Positions 28,079 through 43,000 are shown, numbered from the stretch's first letter. The stretch is DNA of 64,000 bases from Branchiostoma floridae (GCF_000003815.2 NC_049981.1:1666481-1730480); one strand, 5' to 3'. A program made the numbers and translations. The notes: generated by a model not told the origin, from the letters alone.

Positions 28079-31000
28079 CTGGAAGAAATAAGAAAAAAAA
28101 AGTCAGGAGAGCTGTTGCCATGGTTATAACAAAATCTGCATGTTCAAATCTACAACAACATTCCTTCTTCTACATTTGCAGGTATATGCTTCTATCTGCA
28201 CATGCAGGTACACATTAGTTGATAGTTATCACAGACAGAGGAATACATGAGAGACTAATACTAATGACATGAACTACAGACCACAAGGCCAAGGGATCTA
28301 AACTCTTTGAATCACATCTTCTGGATACCTAAAATTTTAAAGAATAATCTGATTTGTGTTCATAATTTCAGATTTATAATAATAATGCCAATATTTTTTT
28401 TTACATCATACATTTACTTCAGGTCCATGTTTGGTACCACAATGTTGCCATACAAAGAAAATGGCCAAAATCTTTTTACACAAGATGTGATCCATAAGAT
28501 CAAGATAGAGTGGCCCGTTGACAGTAGAGGGTAGGTGGGGGAGGGGGGCAAGCTGGAAAAAAGTGAACCCTACAGGGGAGTGTTCATTAATGGTGGTGAG
28601 AGCTGATGAAGCTGGGGGGAGGTGAAAGCATGTCAATCAGAAATGGGGGGGGAAGGTACATGATTATGAGGATTCTAAGTAAGGCCTCACAAAATTAGTT
28701 CATTGGTTCTCAAACAGTAAGTAAAAATGAAGCAAGTGATCAAGATGAAAAAAAAACTTTTTTTTCATGTTAATTTTCCAGCTTGGCATCTTAACCATAA
28801 ATGTGAGAACCAACATAATAACTTGGGGTGGCCTTACAGAGGTGAATCACTACCTATGTAGGAAGATTAGTGCACAGTAACAAAAGACAACAGTGGTGTA
28901 ACAAAAGCATCTATGTTGAGACTGTGAAGTGCAGTGGGCAATGGGGTCACTGTAGCTGTGTGGGTACTATGTCACTGTGAACACTATACGATACAAACGT
29001 GTATACACTGTATCACTATGTAAAAAATGGGCAAGTTACATTGTAAAATGGCACCACTTTAGTGGTGTTGCCAAAAATAGTTTGATTACTAAGGACATAC
29101 ATGTAAAGGCATTCATAGGTCAACTAGGCATTCATGATTTCATGTCAAAAGTGCAACAACACATTCTCCTTGAATTCGACAGTATCTATTTCAAACAAAA
29201 GGGAAAAAATGTCCACACGCAAGTTGCATGCACCATTGTTTTAAATTAAGAATTAAGCATCCATTTCAATTTGCAGGAATTCTGTGGGACAAGTTAACTG
29301 ATTATTTAAACTATGTCAAAATGCATCCACTACGTACAATGTACTGTACAGGGACAAATGTACACGGTCACTAGAGATTTTTTTCAATGCAAGACATAGA
29401 GCAAACCAGGGAAACAATCATTCAACTCAGCATGAAACACATGGCATCCATCAATTAATGTATTCAAACAAATGTTACTTGACTGTATTCAAACAAAACT
29501 GTCAGACTGTTGCCCCACTGCTGTGCATGTTGAAGGTAAGAAGGAACTATATTTTCTAACACCACACAGTATGTCATGGGGACAGGCATGATTATTTTGT
29601 AAGTGTGTGTGTGTGTGTGTGAGAGAGAAAGAGTGAGTGAGGAGAAGACAGGGATAAGAAGAAGAGAGGAAATGGGTGTGGCTGGAGGTTGTCATGGGAT
29701 AGAGTGAATAAAAGAAAAGTCAGGGAGAGGAAATTGATAAACACTGGTGACATGAAACCAGAGAGGAGTGCGATGGTAGAAGGAAGGATTGAGGGAAGTC
29801 CATGTAAAGGAGATAGAAGAATAAGGGAGGGAGGGAAAGAAAGAAAAGCAGTCAAGAGACTGGAATGAAAGCAATGGGATAGCAAGGAGAGAGTTAGAGG
29901 GAAATACAAGAATGGATGGAGGGAAGAGTTGAGAGAATGTATGAAAGAGTAATACTATAAGAGAGTTGATACATGTAGATGATGATGATGATGATGATAA
30001 CAGGGAAGAAGTGAGATGTACATTAGAGGGAAATACAACAGATAAGATCGATGGATGAGTGGAGGGAGTGTGAGAATGACTAACAGAGGGATGGAATGAA
30101 TTTCTTCTAGATGAAAGAGTAACAGAGAAAGGGAATGAATGAATGTCTGGCAGATGAATGCATGACTGTACAGCTGCATGCTGCTGCAGGGGAGACTGGA
30201 GCTAAGGAGATAAAAAGTGAAAGTGGAATTCATTAAAACTTTCACCTTACGTCATTCCTCAAGCACAACACCTTAAACCCAGGTGTGGTTCTCTACTGTG
30301 ATTGGCTGATGAAATGTTGTTGCCTTTCATAAAGTTTGAACTCTTTTTATCTTTCTTCATGATGCATTTTGCAGGTCAAATCCATGTACTTTTCTCTAAA
30401 AAATCATCTGTTTCTTTTTATTCCTTTTCATCTTTGGCAAAGATGTCAAAGGGGCAATGAGAAGAAAATTCACATCAAGATAAAAAAATTACCCCTTGTC
30501 CATATTTGGGAATGAGCCAATCACAGCACAAAATCACCCCCCATAAAAACAACACCTTGTCCTTATAATTAAATGAGACCATGCTGCAGGCTGTAAGAGA
30601 CAGATGCTTAGAGGGAATGAAGACAGACAACGTTGGTGAGAGACCTGCACAACACTGGCGGGAGACCTAGTCAGAATCGTCCTGGTGGTGTGGCCGGTTC
30701 TTGTACTTCGCCGTTCTGATGGCGAACAGCATCTTACGAGCCTCCTCAAGCTCCTTCTCCTTTCTTAAGATTTCCTCCTGTAAGAGGGTCATACGGGGTC
30801 ACACATGGCAAGGTGCTACAGGTGTGCACACCTGGCAGGTGAGGTCACTTTCACTTTTTTTACAGCTGTACGTGCACCCAGCAGGTGAAAGCACTTTCAC
30901 TTTTTTGACAGGTGCACACACCTAGCAGGTGAGGTCACTTTCACTTTTTTACAGCTGTATGTGCACCCAGCAGGTGAAAGCACTTTCACTTTTTTTACAG

Positions 31001-34000
31001 GTGCACACACCTGGCAGGTGAGGTCACTTTCACTTTTTTTACAGCTGTACCTGCACCCAGCAGGTGAAAGTACTTTCACTTTTTTGACAGGTGCACACAC
31101 CTGGCAGGTGAGGTCACTTTCACTTTTTTACAGCTGTATGTGCACCCAGCAGGTGAAAGCACTTTCACTTTTTTTACAGGTGCACACACCTGGCAGGTTA
31201 GGTCACTATCCCTTTCACATTTTACAGGTGTGTGTGCACCTGGCAGGAGAAATCACTATTACTCTCACTTTTTTTAAAACCTGGCAGGCGAGCTCATTAC
31301 CACTTTCCCTTTCTTTACAGGTGCACACACCACGCAGGTGAGGTACATGTGTTTTTACAGGTGGGCACCTGGCAGGCACTTTAAGTGACATGTTGTCACC
31401 ACACTTTAGATATAACAGACACAACGTTTATTTCTTAAAACCAACGTCTTTCTTTTAATTGCTGGGATGAGAAAGAGATTCAACGATTAGGAAATGTCAC
31501 ACGATCACACGTATCCCAGAACCCACCTGTGCCTGGATCTCCATGGCGATGGTGGGGACCCGCCTCTTGCTCAGCTCGATGTTGCGCTCCTCCTCCTCGA
31601 TGGCAGCAGCCTGCTGGGCAGCCTTCACCAGCTCTTCTGACGCGTGCTTAACACGGTTTCCTGCTTGCTGTATTTGAAAATAAAGATTTCAAAGATTTAC
31701 ATTTGTTTGAAGATGTAAGGTAAAGTGTTGGGGATTTGGATGTTTCTTTTAACATAAGCCACTTTGATGTACTAGATAAAATAAGAAACCTACATAGACT
31801 TGAAGAGACTGATGACTCAGTTTGAAGTCTCAGGTTTTGCACTTAGTTCTTTTCTTTGTTCAGATCCATAAAGTGCCTATCTAGTGGCACATATAAGGCA
31901 GCAAGTTTCCTTAATGTTTCTGTAGTTTTTGAGTACATATTTACTGGGAAAGGTTGTCCTTCTCATCAAGTCAAAATGGACTATGTAAAATTTGAATGAA
32001 ATGTTTTCTTACTAAGTGCCTTGTATAAAACACAATGTATCAAATGTAAAACCTTAGACCAGTTACTGTACTTAAACAGTGCCAGACTTACACATAGACA
32101 TATTAAGACTATTGGTAATTAGGGAACAATTGACATATTATGACAGAAAACAATTATTATCAATTTAAATGTTAAAGTTAAGTTTAGTATGTGAAAGGTT
32201 AAATCCATGAGGTCATGGGCAGAATCAGGTCGTGACCTTTGACCCACCTGAACGTATTCCTTATAAGGACAGGCAGTAAAGAGGGGAGGGGGGCAGACAG
32301 GAGTAAGGTCAGAGGTGAGAAAGTCAGGATGAGATTTTAGTGGACAAAGTTTGGCTTAAAACAATGAATTTCTTCACAGAAAAATAGCAACAATTTCATG
32401 TATCAGAACAAGGTTTCAAAGTCATTATTTTTGGACAAGAGTTTCTACAAATGTTACCAAACAAAAATGTATTTTGCAAACCACCCAACACAACTTAAAA
32501 CAAGAAAAGTCTGGGCTCTGTAAAATTATAATTTCATCAGGTTGGTAGATCAATTGAACAAACTCTTCTTCGTTACACAACCTTCGTCGAAATTTTTACA
32601 GAAGAATTAAAGAAGGTTGTGTGACGAAGAAGACTTCGTTACAAAAAAAGAGAATTTTTTCCATCATTTACATGTTAATGCAAGTTTTGATACTCCACAG
32701 AAAGTGACACATGGAATAAGAAGACTTTAAAGTTCTGATTTAAGAACAGACGATGAAAAGACAATGTGACACATTTCAGTATTGAGAGATGAGTACACAC
32801 AAAGATGATGATGATGATAGTTGTGAGTAGAGAAAGGCAGGAGGAACATGCAGGATGTGTTGTTATGGTAACAGTTGCTATGGTTACGTGTTGTTATGGT
32901 TACTGATGTTAGCAGAATTGTGAGAGAAATGTCACACATACACATGTATGTAGATGTAGATTTGCAATGGTGAAGTCTTGAATTCATAACTTGGTAGTTC
33001 ACCATTATCCACAGGGTAACCTAAATCCATTGCTTTTAAAACAGGGTTCTCGGGGATATCAAGTCTACGGATGGTGGTTTTAAACTTCAATACTTTGAAA
33101 ATATTTTGAAAACATTGCAATTCCTTGTCCATTGACTAGATATGCCTAAAAACACTTTATTTTAATACAGTGAAACCTGTCCAAGCAACCACCTGGCGCA
33201 GGCAACCACCTGCCATCAGAGGACACATTGAAACAGTCCCGTCCATTTTTACATAGTTAAGACCCCTCCCAAGCGACCACCTGTCTTCCCCAACCAGCAA
33301 CCACTTTTTTTACAGTCCTAAAGGGGCATTCAACATGTAAAATGTACTAGTACTGTAAATAGGTTACCTCATGGATAAAGGTGATCTAGCATTACATTGT
33401 AACTTCTTTCAATACTGACACCTGATGACTAAGTACGTCACCTGTACACATCTCTGGTGACTGAAACACCTGCACAGGTATGAAACATGACTAAAACACC
33501 TGTAGAGATGGTAAGAAAACACCTGTAGTCTCACCTGTAGTCTCCTCATGGCCTCGCTGTCAGGGTCAGCCTTGACCTTACAGGCCACGAGCAGCTGTGC
33601 GGTGGAGGCTGCCACCTGTTTGGCGGAGGAGATGAGCTTCTCCTCGCTCGCCAGCCCCTGCACCATCTCATTGGCTGCCTCGCACAGGCTCCCGGTCGCC
33701 GCGGCAACCATACGCGCCTGGAGGATCGCAGAAATATCAGAATAAGAAAAATTGTCATCTACTGCAAATTATGCATCATTCTACTAACTTTTACAACTAC
33801 AATAACAGTATCATCTTCAAATAGAGATACATATAGTTTTGTAACTTGTATTTCTAATTGAACAAATACTAATTTCAAGCATTAAGGGAATAACACTGAA
33901 ACAAAAAAAAAGAGTTTTCGGTTTGATTTTCAAAATTACAACTGAATAAGAAAATGCAATCAGAAATATCTGACAGCTTATTCATCAATGTGTATCCTTT

Positions 34001-37000
34001 GAATATGTCGATCAGAAGATTAGATATCAATTCACAGCTAGGAAGTAAAAACCCTCTCCAACAAGATTTCTCCAAGTTTGTCACTGACGAAAAACAACGG
34101 ATGCTGTTTGAAACGTCTGACCGTTTCTAAAATCATATCCAGTTGAGTACCTGATTCTTGCCGTGTATCCGGTGAAGTAATAGACAAATTTTGTTTTGTC
34201 ATATTTCATGTAATAAAGTATCATCATAAGGAAACATTCTTCCAACTCACCGCGGAGATGAGTCCCTGTGACCACTGCCCGTCATCGTACGCCATAGCGC
34301 GGGAGGCTCCCACCTTCCCCTGCGCCACCAGCTCCCGCTGGGCCGTGGACGCAGCCTTCACCAGCGCGCTGGTTGCTGCGGCGATGGACTTGGCGGCCTC
34401 CAGGATCTGTTCCTCGAAGTTCAAGGTCTCGTCAACCTCCTGGATGATTGACAGGGAAATCAGACAAGACAATCAACACAAGATACTTCCATATATGGTA
34501 ACACAAAGATATTTTCATATCTACACCATGCCTGCAGGTCAATGCTATTTGATATCATAAAAAAAATATTGCATCAGAATCCATGAGATTTGTACAATGT
34601 TAACACTAACATTTCCTATATAATCTTATAAATGTATGCTAGAATAAAGATAATTATCTTAAAAAGATAACTGTGATAACGAACAGTATTTTGAATGGAT
34701 AAAAAAAATATCACACTGAAGTCTTCTGAAAACTGATTGTCAATGTTGCATAGAAAAGATTTTCCTACTAGTACTATCATATCAAGAACTTGCACTTTTG
34801 GACTAAAATCTTACAGCTGGCAATAGAAAAAGTTCCTTGTTTACTTTATGTTTCATGCAGAAATCTTGCAGAGATTGATAATAAAGACACTTTGCAATTA
34901 ACTATTTTAGGTACATATCTAATGAATGTAAGTAAAGTTTTTTTTTTCCTTCTTCAGTAGAATCTGAAAGTTTACTTGAACAATATGATCTAAGGCACAA
35001 AGTCATGTATATTACTAACATGTACCATATACAACTCAGCTACATTGTGCACAGACAAAGTGCATATGGGGTCTTGGTGCAACAGGCAGGGTTGGCTGTG
35101 TGTATGGGGCCTTGGATCATATGTTTGATATATTGGTTGGATAGAAGTTAACAACCAAATATCAAACATATCACCCAGAACACCACAGTGCTTCCACGTC
35201 ACTAGGCAACTGGTCGCTAGGCAACGACGCTCCACAAGGCAAGTACAGGGCACAAAGTGTTGTTACTATGGTTACCAGACATGCCAGTATTTCTAGGTGT
35301 GCTATTTTCATACTTCACCAACAAGAACACAACCCTAAGCATTTACAGTTTTATGTGGACTATCCCATTTCAGAGATAGGGTGCATTATAAGAATCCTAA
35401 AATAAAGCTTGGACTGTGCACATTGCACAATATATAATACTAACTCTTTCTATCATTACTCTAAACAAAACAAATCTTCAACCTTCTTTCTGTGCTTTAC
35501 AAACACATGTAATACACACCACATATATATATTATACTAGCATTATATCTTACCCTTCCAAACCTCTGTGCAGGCATTAGGGAAGACAGGGCAGAAACAT
35601 TAGCATAGCATAGAGAACATCCAACTTTTAACACTTACATGTATTTTACACCCAGTAAACATTGTTTATTATAACTATACACCACATGTATTTGCCATGC
35701 TAGCAATGCTGAAAAACTACATTGCAAAGCGACTTTCTCCTCAGTTTTATAAATAGATGATACCATGATTGTAAAAGTAACTTGACAATTGGTGGGGATT
35801 TGCTAGGATGCTTAATTCATTTGTAAGACATTTAAACTCTTGAGACAGTACAACTCTGTATGGTGGGCCCCCTTGGAAACCAACTCTCTTAAGTTGAAGG
35901 GGCCACGTATACTCATCCGTCTTAAGATTAAATAAATAGATAAATAAATAAAACAACTGTGACGTCTAACTATGGCAAGATCTACCAATTGAAAGATATT
36001 CACACTTCCTTAAAGTACAATCTAAGCTTACTGATTTTAATCTAAGCCCCTACCTTGGCCTTGGGTCGAGGTTTCAGCTCCGATAGTTTCTTGGCGGCCG
36101 CCTCGATGGCGGAGGCCGCTCCCAGCAGCTCGTTCTCAGCCACAACCGTGGGGTCCTCCGGATCAACCCATTCAGATCCTGCGTAGGGGGTTGCATTTTT
36201 TTTAAAACTTACATGTCATCATGATGATACTTCCAACTTTATGACAAAATCTTTAAAAACAGGTTATACAAAAATGAGACTGACTTTGACTTTATCTGGA
36301 TCCAAAATAAGCTTGACATTTCCGGCACAGCTAGCTTTTCTTCATATTTGTAAAAAGTACAAAGAAAATTAAATTTTGAACAATTCAAGATTGTCCTTTA
36401 TGCCATATAATTGCCCCAATGGAGACTGATAATTTTGCTTTAAATTTGATGATTGGAATCAAAACTTCTATCGAAAAACAACGCATCAAAATTTTGTTTG
36501 GTTGTGAAATGCATTTTCTACTTTGTATGAACTTTACTGCACCTAAACAAACAAATAAACAAACAAACAAACAGACCTTTGATGGCCTCCGCTGTCTGTA
36601 CCAGTTCTGCCACAGCCGTCGCCACCCTTTTGGAGAAATGTGCCAGCTTCTGTTTCCCTTCATGTGTGGGCTTCTGGAGGATCTGTGGATCAAACAGTCA
36701 ATCAATCAATCAATGTATTGACCAATCAATGAATCTATCTGTTATTAGATTTTGAAAACAAACTGAAAAGATAATACTGATGAACTGGAGGTATGTGACA
36801 TGAAAACCAAGTCTGTATATCGAAAGTCTGTACCTCAATACACACATTTTAATGGAAAGTCTGCATCTTTATACAAACATTTTAAGGGAAAGTCTGTACC
36901 TCAATACACACATTTTAAGGGAAAGTCTGTATCTCAATACACACATTTGAAGGGAAAGTCTGTATCTCAATACACACATTTGAAGGGAAAGTCTGTATCT

Positions 37001-40000
37001 CAATACACACATTTGAAGGGAAAGTCTGTATCTCAATACACACATTTGAAGGGAAAGTCTGTATCTCAATACACACATTTGAAGGGAAAGTCTGTACCTC
37101 AATACACACATTTTAAGGGAAAGTCTGTATCTCAATACACACATTTGAAGGGAAAGTCTGTACCTCAATACACACATTTTAAGGGAAAGTCTGTATCTCA
37201 ATACACACATTTGAAGGGAAAGTCTGTACCTCAATACACACATTTTAAGGGAAAGTCTGTATCTCAATACACACATTTGAAGGGAAAGTCTGTCTCAAGC
37301 AGGTTTTCAGCCCTCTGTTCCCATCTTTTATCATCGTCTTTACATCCAGCTAAATCTTTGTGTCATAATGTGAGACACCCAAGGCAATAATGAATAAGTG
37401 ATTGAGGAATAGCAGACGTACCGAGAGGACATGCATCAGCAGCTCCACGTACATGGACACCGTGTTCCTGCCCACTTCCATCGCTCTCTCCGTCGTCTCT
37501 CGCGACTCCGCGCCAAACGCTGAGGCCTGTGGCAAGAGGAAACTTGTTCTGTTTACCCGCTATTTAAGTAGACAAGCAAAAGACTAGCTTCATCGAAGGA
37601 CTACCAACTTTTGACACTATCTCAGAGATATTATTGTGCAAACTACTACAAGACTATCACAAAACTGCAACACTTTTTATCACATAATAAGATCAATTTT
37701 CTCCCACGAGATTAGCATCCACACATTCAAACTTTAACAATTGTCTGGCTGGACTCATCCATTTGACAAGGGGTGAACCAGAGGAGCTAAAATGACACAA
37801 TCAGGTGGACTTATCCATTTGACAAAAGGGGAGGGCAGGGTACCTTGCATGTAACAATGAGGTCTCCAACAGACTTCCTGGACATGTTGGCCACTGCGAT
37901 GATGTCGTCCTGGCGACAGCTGGTTCCCGCGGCAACGGCCTTGGCAGTGAGGAGGGTGACGGGCTTGGTGCTCCTGATCAGGTCCTCAGGAGGGAGCCTC
38001 TTCTCAGGGGGGTCCATAGAGCTCAGGATCTGGAGGGGGGTGGTGACAGTAAAAAGAGTTAAATAAAGAATTTAAACATGAACTTTTTCTAGATATGAAG
38101 TTTGATTGACGCAATGTCAACATCCTGGGTTTCTGGGACCTTGCTCTATTTAATGGGGACCAGAAAGTGTAAGATTTCTAGGAAAATGTATCAGGTAATT
38201 ATTACAAAAACGTATACAGAAATCTTTGCATCTCCAATGCCAAATACAATATTCCATATTCTTTTCTTCAAAAACCAGATTGTACATTTCGATGAAGGTT
38301 AGACATCCAGGTAACAAGATACCCCACACTATGTGTCACTGACGAAAGACGTCGGATGGCTGTCTGAAACGTCTGACCATTTCCAAAATCATACCCAGTT
38401 GCTTGAGTAACTGCTTTTGGCAGATTGTATATTACAATTTTGCAAGAAGATAGCATTTAAGACTGAATAACTGGATTCTAAATATGCGATCTTATCTTAC
38501 TGTAGAGCAAGGCAACAAGAAAGGAAGGAATAAATGAGGCATGGATAGAAGAAAAACGGATTGTTGCCTCACCCTCATCTCCTGCTTGATGGCCTCGATG
38601 GTGGCCTCCAGAGCTCGTGTTCCCCGCGCCGCCTCGTCCTCTACCGTCTTCACGGTCTTCAGCAGGGAAGTCACGTTGGTCACCATCACCTAAAGGGCAA
38701 AGGTCAAAGGTCAAATCAAGGGCAAGTTATCACCTCATTAATACACCAAAGATCACTCATGTCAACATTCACATTATGAGTTCTTCATTCAGTTGGGGCA
38801 TATCAAGGATCATTGCAGTGCATCATATCACTGGTTAACCAGTACAACAGTCAAAAAAGCTGGAGTAACCAATTGCAGACTACTAGTGCAAAATTACTAT
38901 GCCATACAGCTGTAAAATATTGTTAATTATCATTCAATAGCCTTTTTTTCACATCACTTTTAAATCATCAATTTCAAAATCTGCTGCAAAAGTCTATTAA
39001 AGCATACATGTACGCATGGCAAACATCCTTCTTCAAGCAACTCAAAATCAAAGAACTGGCAACTTTTTTTTCACATTAACCATACAAGGCAATACAATCC
39101 AGAAATCACAACAGCATTTCACTTCAGTCCCTTCTAAGCTAACACTGACCTGATTAAAGCAAATCAAAGTTAGTAAAGGTCGATGACCCCAGCATACACC
39201 AATCACAAGTCACAGTGAATGAACGTAGTACAATGTCATGTACCTTATGAAAGATGACAGGTGGCTGTGCTGCTTTGTTCATTTAAATCTCCAAATCATA
39301 TAATACTTTTCCCATATGTCTAGTTTGTTTTTCCTTGGTGACGTCATGCAATGTATAATGTGTACAATGTACGTGTGTCTACATGTATGTGGCAGAGGCT
39401 TTAAGTTATTTGGTAACGGTGACTAAAAAATAGTTCTTAGGTTTCTAAGGAATAAAATGGCATAACATGGAAGGAGGCATGCTTTTCGAAATGATAGAAA
39501 TGTTGCCATATTTTCAATAGAAAATGTCCTCAAAATTTGAAGAAAAAAAAGACTTTCCCCATGCTTTTAGTTTTACTGAAAATACAATTTCTACATGCAA
39601 GAAGGCATATATAAAAGTAATAATAGAATACTCTCACTCAAATAAGGGCACAAAACAACAACTTTCTTCAGTTATATTTTTCTTCAAAAGTTACAAATAG
39701 TCTACAATTTCATTGTATAAACATCAAATATCTTCCTACATATTAAGCACTTCATAATGTAGAATACATGCACGGATGAATATGATAGCAAAGGTATTGA
39801 ACAAAACATCTGACGCAACATAGTGGAAGACTGGCAGTCTAGCGGATGAAATTTTCACAATGATTACAATAGGTAACATACAATATGTAGTCTTGTCTAT
39901 GAAGACAAAATGTTTTTGTGACCGTTATAAAGGTCATGTAGTCATACAACACTTAAAAGAGAAGATATTAGTTTCAAAGAGTAAGATACTACAAAGTCTT

Positions 40001-43000
40001 TCTTGAGTTGTAACAGTTAGTTAAATAAGAATCACTCCAGAAGTGATACTCTATGCCTCAACGACTTCTTTTCAAGGTTCAAATTTTAAAGCTTCTAGCT
40101 TTTTTCCTACATAGCATTGCAGACATTTGCTAATTGCTCCTGGATTCAGAAAACTGCGGCAAATTTGAAAGCTGTCTTCTTTAAAAGCGGATTCCTTCAG
40201 ACATACTGCTGCTATATTACAAGCATCACCTTCTCTAAGGACCAGTATTAGTATTGTTTCTTTCTTGCAAAACCGTTAAAGCTATCATTTCAAGTATCAG
40301 TCCTGCTGCCACGTAACTGCTGAATACCTACTGCTTTAGGTATCATATTCAAAACTGCAGTGGAATTAAGATCAGTCTTCACCAGCAGTCTTGTTGGGGA
40401 CTGAGCTGCAGTAGAATTTCCCAGCATACATGTGCGTTTCCCCATATGAACAGCTGTAGCTATAAGAACAAGTCTTCTTCAATCTCTTGCAGAAATGCTA
40501 AATAAACAGTACTGCTGCTTCTACAAACCATTCTTCTTTCTGCAGATGACCAGAAACTGCTTTGAGCATCTCTCCTACTGGCACAACATTGCTGTCATAT
40601 ACAGTTTATTCAAATGTATCATATTTGCTGCAGTAGCTTTTTGCAGCATGATTTTCAGCTGCAGTTATGGCTCATTCTTCTTTCTGCGGATGACCAGAAT
40701 CTGCTTTGAGCATCTTCTCCTACAACCATGACATTGCTGGCATATATATTCGAATGCATCACGTTTGCTGCAGTAGATTGCTGCAGCTTGAATAATTCCA
40801 CTGCAGTTACGGCTCATTTTTCTTTCTGCGGATGAGCACAAGCTGCTTGGGCCTGTCTCCCCTCCCTAGGCCTGTGGGAGGCCTCCCGGTGAAGAGCTGC
40901 TGGAGCTGGAGGAGTGGCTCCTCCTCCCTTCTCCTCGGAACTGGAGAAGACGGAGCAGGAGAAGATGGTACCGGGGACGAAGGAACAGATCCTCCGATCT
41001 TCTTCTTCTTCTCCTCCAGCTCCTTGGATAAGAAACTCTCCATGGACTCTGATCGGAACATCTTCACCAACTCCGGAGTTGATGAGCCCTTCTCCGACAT
41101 CTTCTCCTGACGTTTGCGGAGAATCTTCTCCAGGTGGGAGCGGAAGTCGGACTCCACCCGGACCTTCCGCTTGCGCATCTTCCGCCCCTCCTTGGAATAT
41201 TTCTCAAGGAACTCCAAGTCTTCGCTGGCGGATTCTTGAAGAAGCTCGGCTAAGTCGCTAGCGCTGGCAGTGCGACTTGAGCTGGCGATAGAGCTTGTGT
41301 CTGTGGCCATGAGATCACTTGTTGAGCGCTGCTTGTGCATGATTCTGGGACTGTCTGCTCCACCGTACAACTCACAACTCGCCAATCTGATCATCCTCGC
41401 CAACTCGTCTTCCTTTGATTCTTCTCCTTCCCTCCTTCTTCCTTCGCCTCTTCTATCCTCTCCTCTCTGTCCATCAAATGCAGGGAACTCTCTGGAAGCT
41501 CCAGCTGTTTCCCTGGCTGCACCATATGTGTCACTATCATAGTATCTGTGACAATCCTCCATCGCTCCTTCCTCTGAGAAATCAAAGAACGGAGGCGGGG
41601 GAAGTTCCTCCTCCCCTCCCCATGGAATATCTGTGCCTTCAGTGAGCGGCACCTGTGATTGGTCATTTCTTTGTTGATTGTACTGCTCTTGGTGATCTTT
41701 GTTGGTAGCATCTTCAGCCCCCCATCCTCCTCCATCTTGCCCCAACAGACTCATGTCTGGGGGTGATGGAAAGCCATCATACTGCTCCCTTGCTGCCCTG
41801 TCTGGTACTGCAGCCGTGTGTTTCTGTGATGAAGCAGAAGGCCCTGCAGCCTCGCTGGACGTGTCTTGTGACGCTTCCGTCTCCGAAGCCTCGGTGTCCC
41901 ACTCTGCCTCCAGGAGGTAGTAGTCTTGCATCAGGTCTGCTATGATTGACTCCATGTTCCAGCTCCCAACCTTCTCCAGCTCCTCCTCACTTGCCTCCTC
42001 AGGAGCAGGTTCTTTGGTCATCGATGTTTCTTGAGGAGAGAGTTTGCGTGCGATCTCCAACTGCTCGATCCCTGGCCCTGTTGCTAGCTGCTTGCTCCAT
42101 TCAGAATCACTACCAGTGTCCACATCCATCACTCTTCCCTCCAGCTGCTCCACGCCCGATCTTTCTGCAGTCTTTCCAGTATCCTCCTCTTCCTGTTCCT
42201 CCTCCTCATCATCATCATCACCAAAGAGAGCCTGTGTGTTGCTCCGTGTGACTCTCTGCAACCTCCTCTTGGCTCCTCGGTTCTCGGAAACCTTCACAGC
42301 GAGGGAGTACAGAGCAGCCTGCTGATGGAACTGCTCTTTCTCCTGAGCAAGGTTCTCCTTGTGGTGAAGAAGCTCCTCCATCCTCTTCATGTTGTCTTGG
42401 ATCAGCTCCTCGAAGATGTCTTGGTCGTTGTCTTGGTCAGTCTCCATCTCGCTGGAGACTTCTTCCCCGAGGTTGTCTTCGCTGGCGCTGAGTTCGCTTT
42501 CGGCACTCAACATGGCAGCATCCTGCTCAGGTTCACCTGTGGGCTCCCTGCTGTCCTCATCAGCATCTTCCTCATCTTTCCTCTCATCTGGACCATCATC
42601 ATCATCCTTCTCTTGATCCGCTCCTCCTGCATCCTCCTCTGCTGGTCCCCCAGCCTCTCCTCCGGAGTCATGGTCATCAGAATCCTTCGCATCGCTGGCC
42701 GAACTCTCATCCTCATCAGAGCTATTGGTTTCTGATGACAACTGTTCGCTCATCGTCTGCTCAATCTCTCTCGTCTGGATTATCTCCACCACGGGACTGA
42801 ACCTGACCTTCGGAGGAGACTTAGACAGCATCTCTACGGTTGAGACTTTGTCATGTTCCCCCTTGTCGCCGAAATTCGTCGCCTCATACAGTTTCCCTTC
42901 CTCCAGACCCTTCTCGAGTCCCGGCATCATTGCCATCTCCGACCTCTTCCACAGTTTTGCCACCTCAAAGTCTGTCTCAGACTCAAAGGAGCTGTGGCTA

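Larger units (their letters stand above)
31670..33534 (-). other. TLN: Talin intron
   Basis: No coding sequence seen. It contains the hairpin at 32564-32633, a (GAT)n run near 32803 and a CAGTG-ended repeat at about 33168-33360. Confidence 0.5.

Noticed and set aside
29489-30245. Several Ser/Phe/Leu-rich minus-strand frames of 60-105 codons
   Set aside because: Products of a GA-rich tract between the alternative talin last exons; no conserved motif.
36800-37390. 196-codon open frame of KGKSVSQYTHL repeats, and an antisense 135-codon frame
   Set aside because: Both follow from a 33-bp minisatellite in a talin intron whose unit is a multiple of three.
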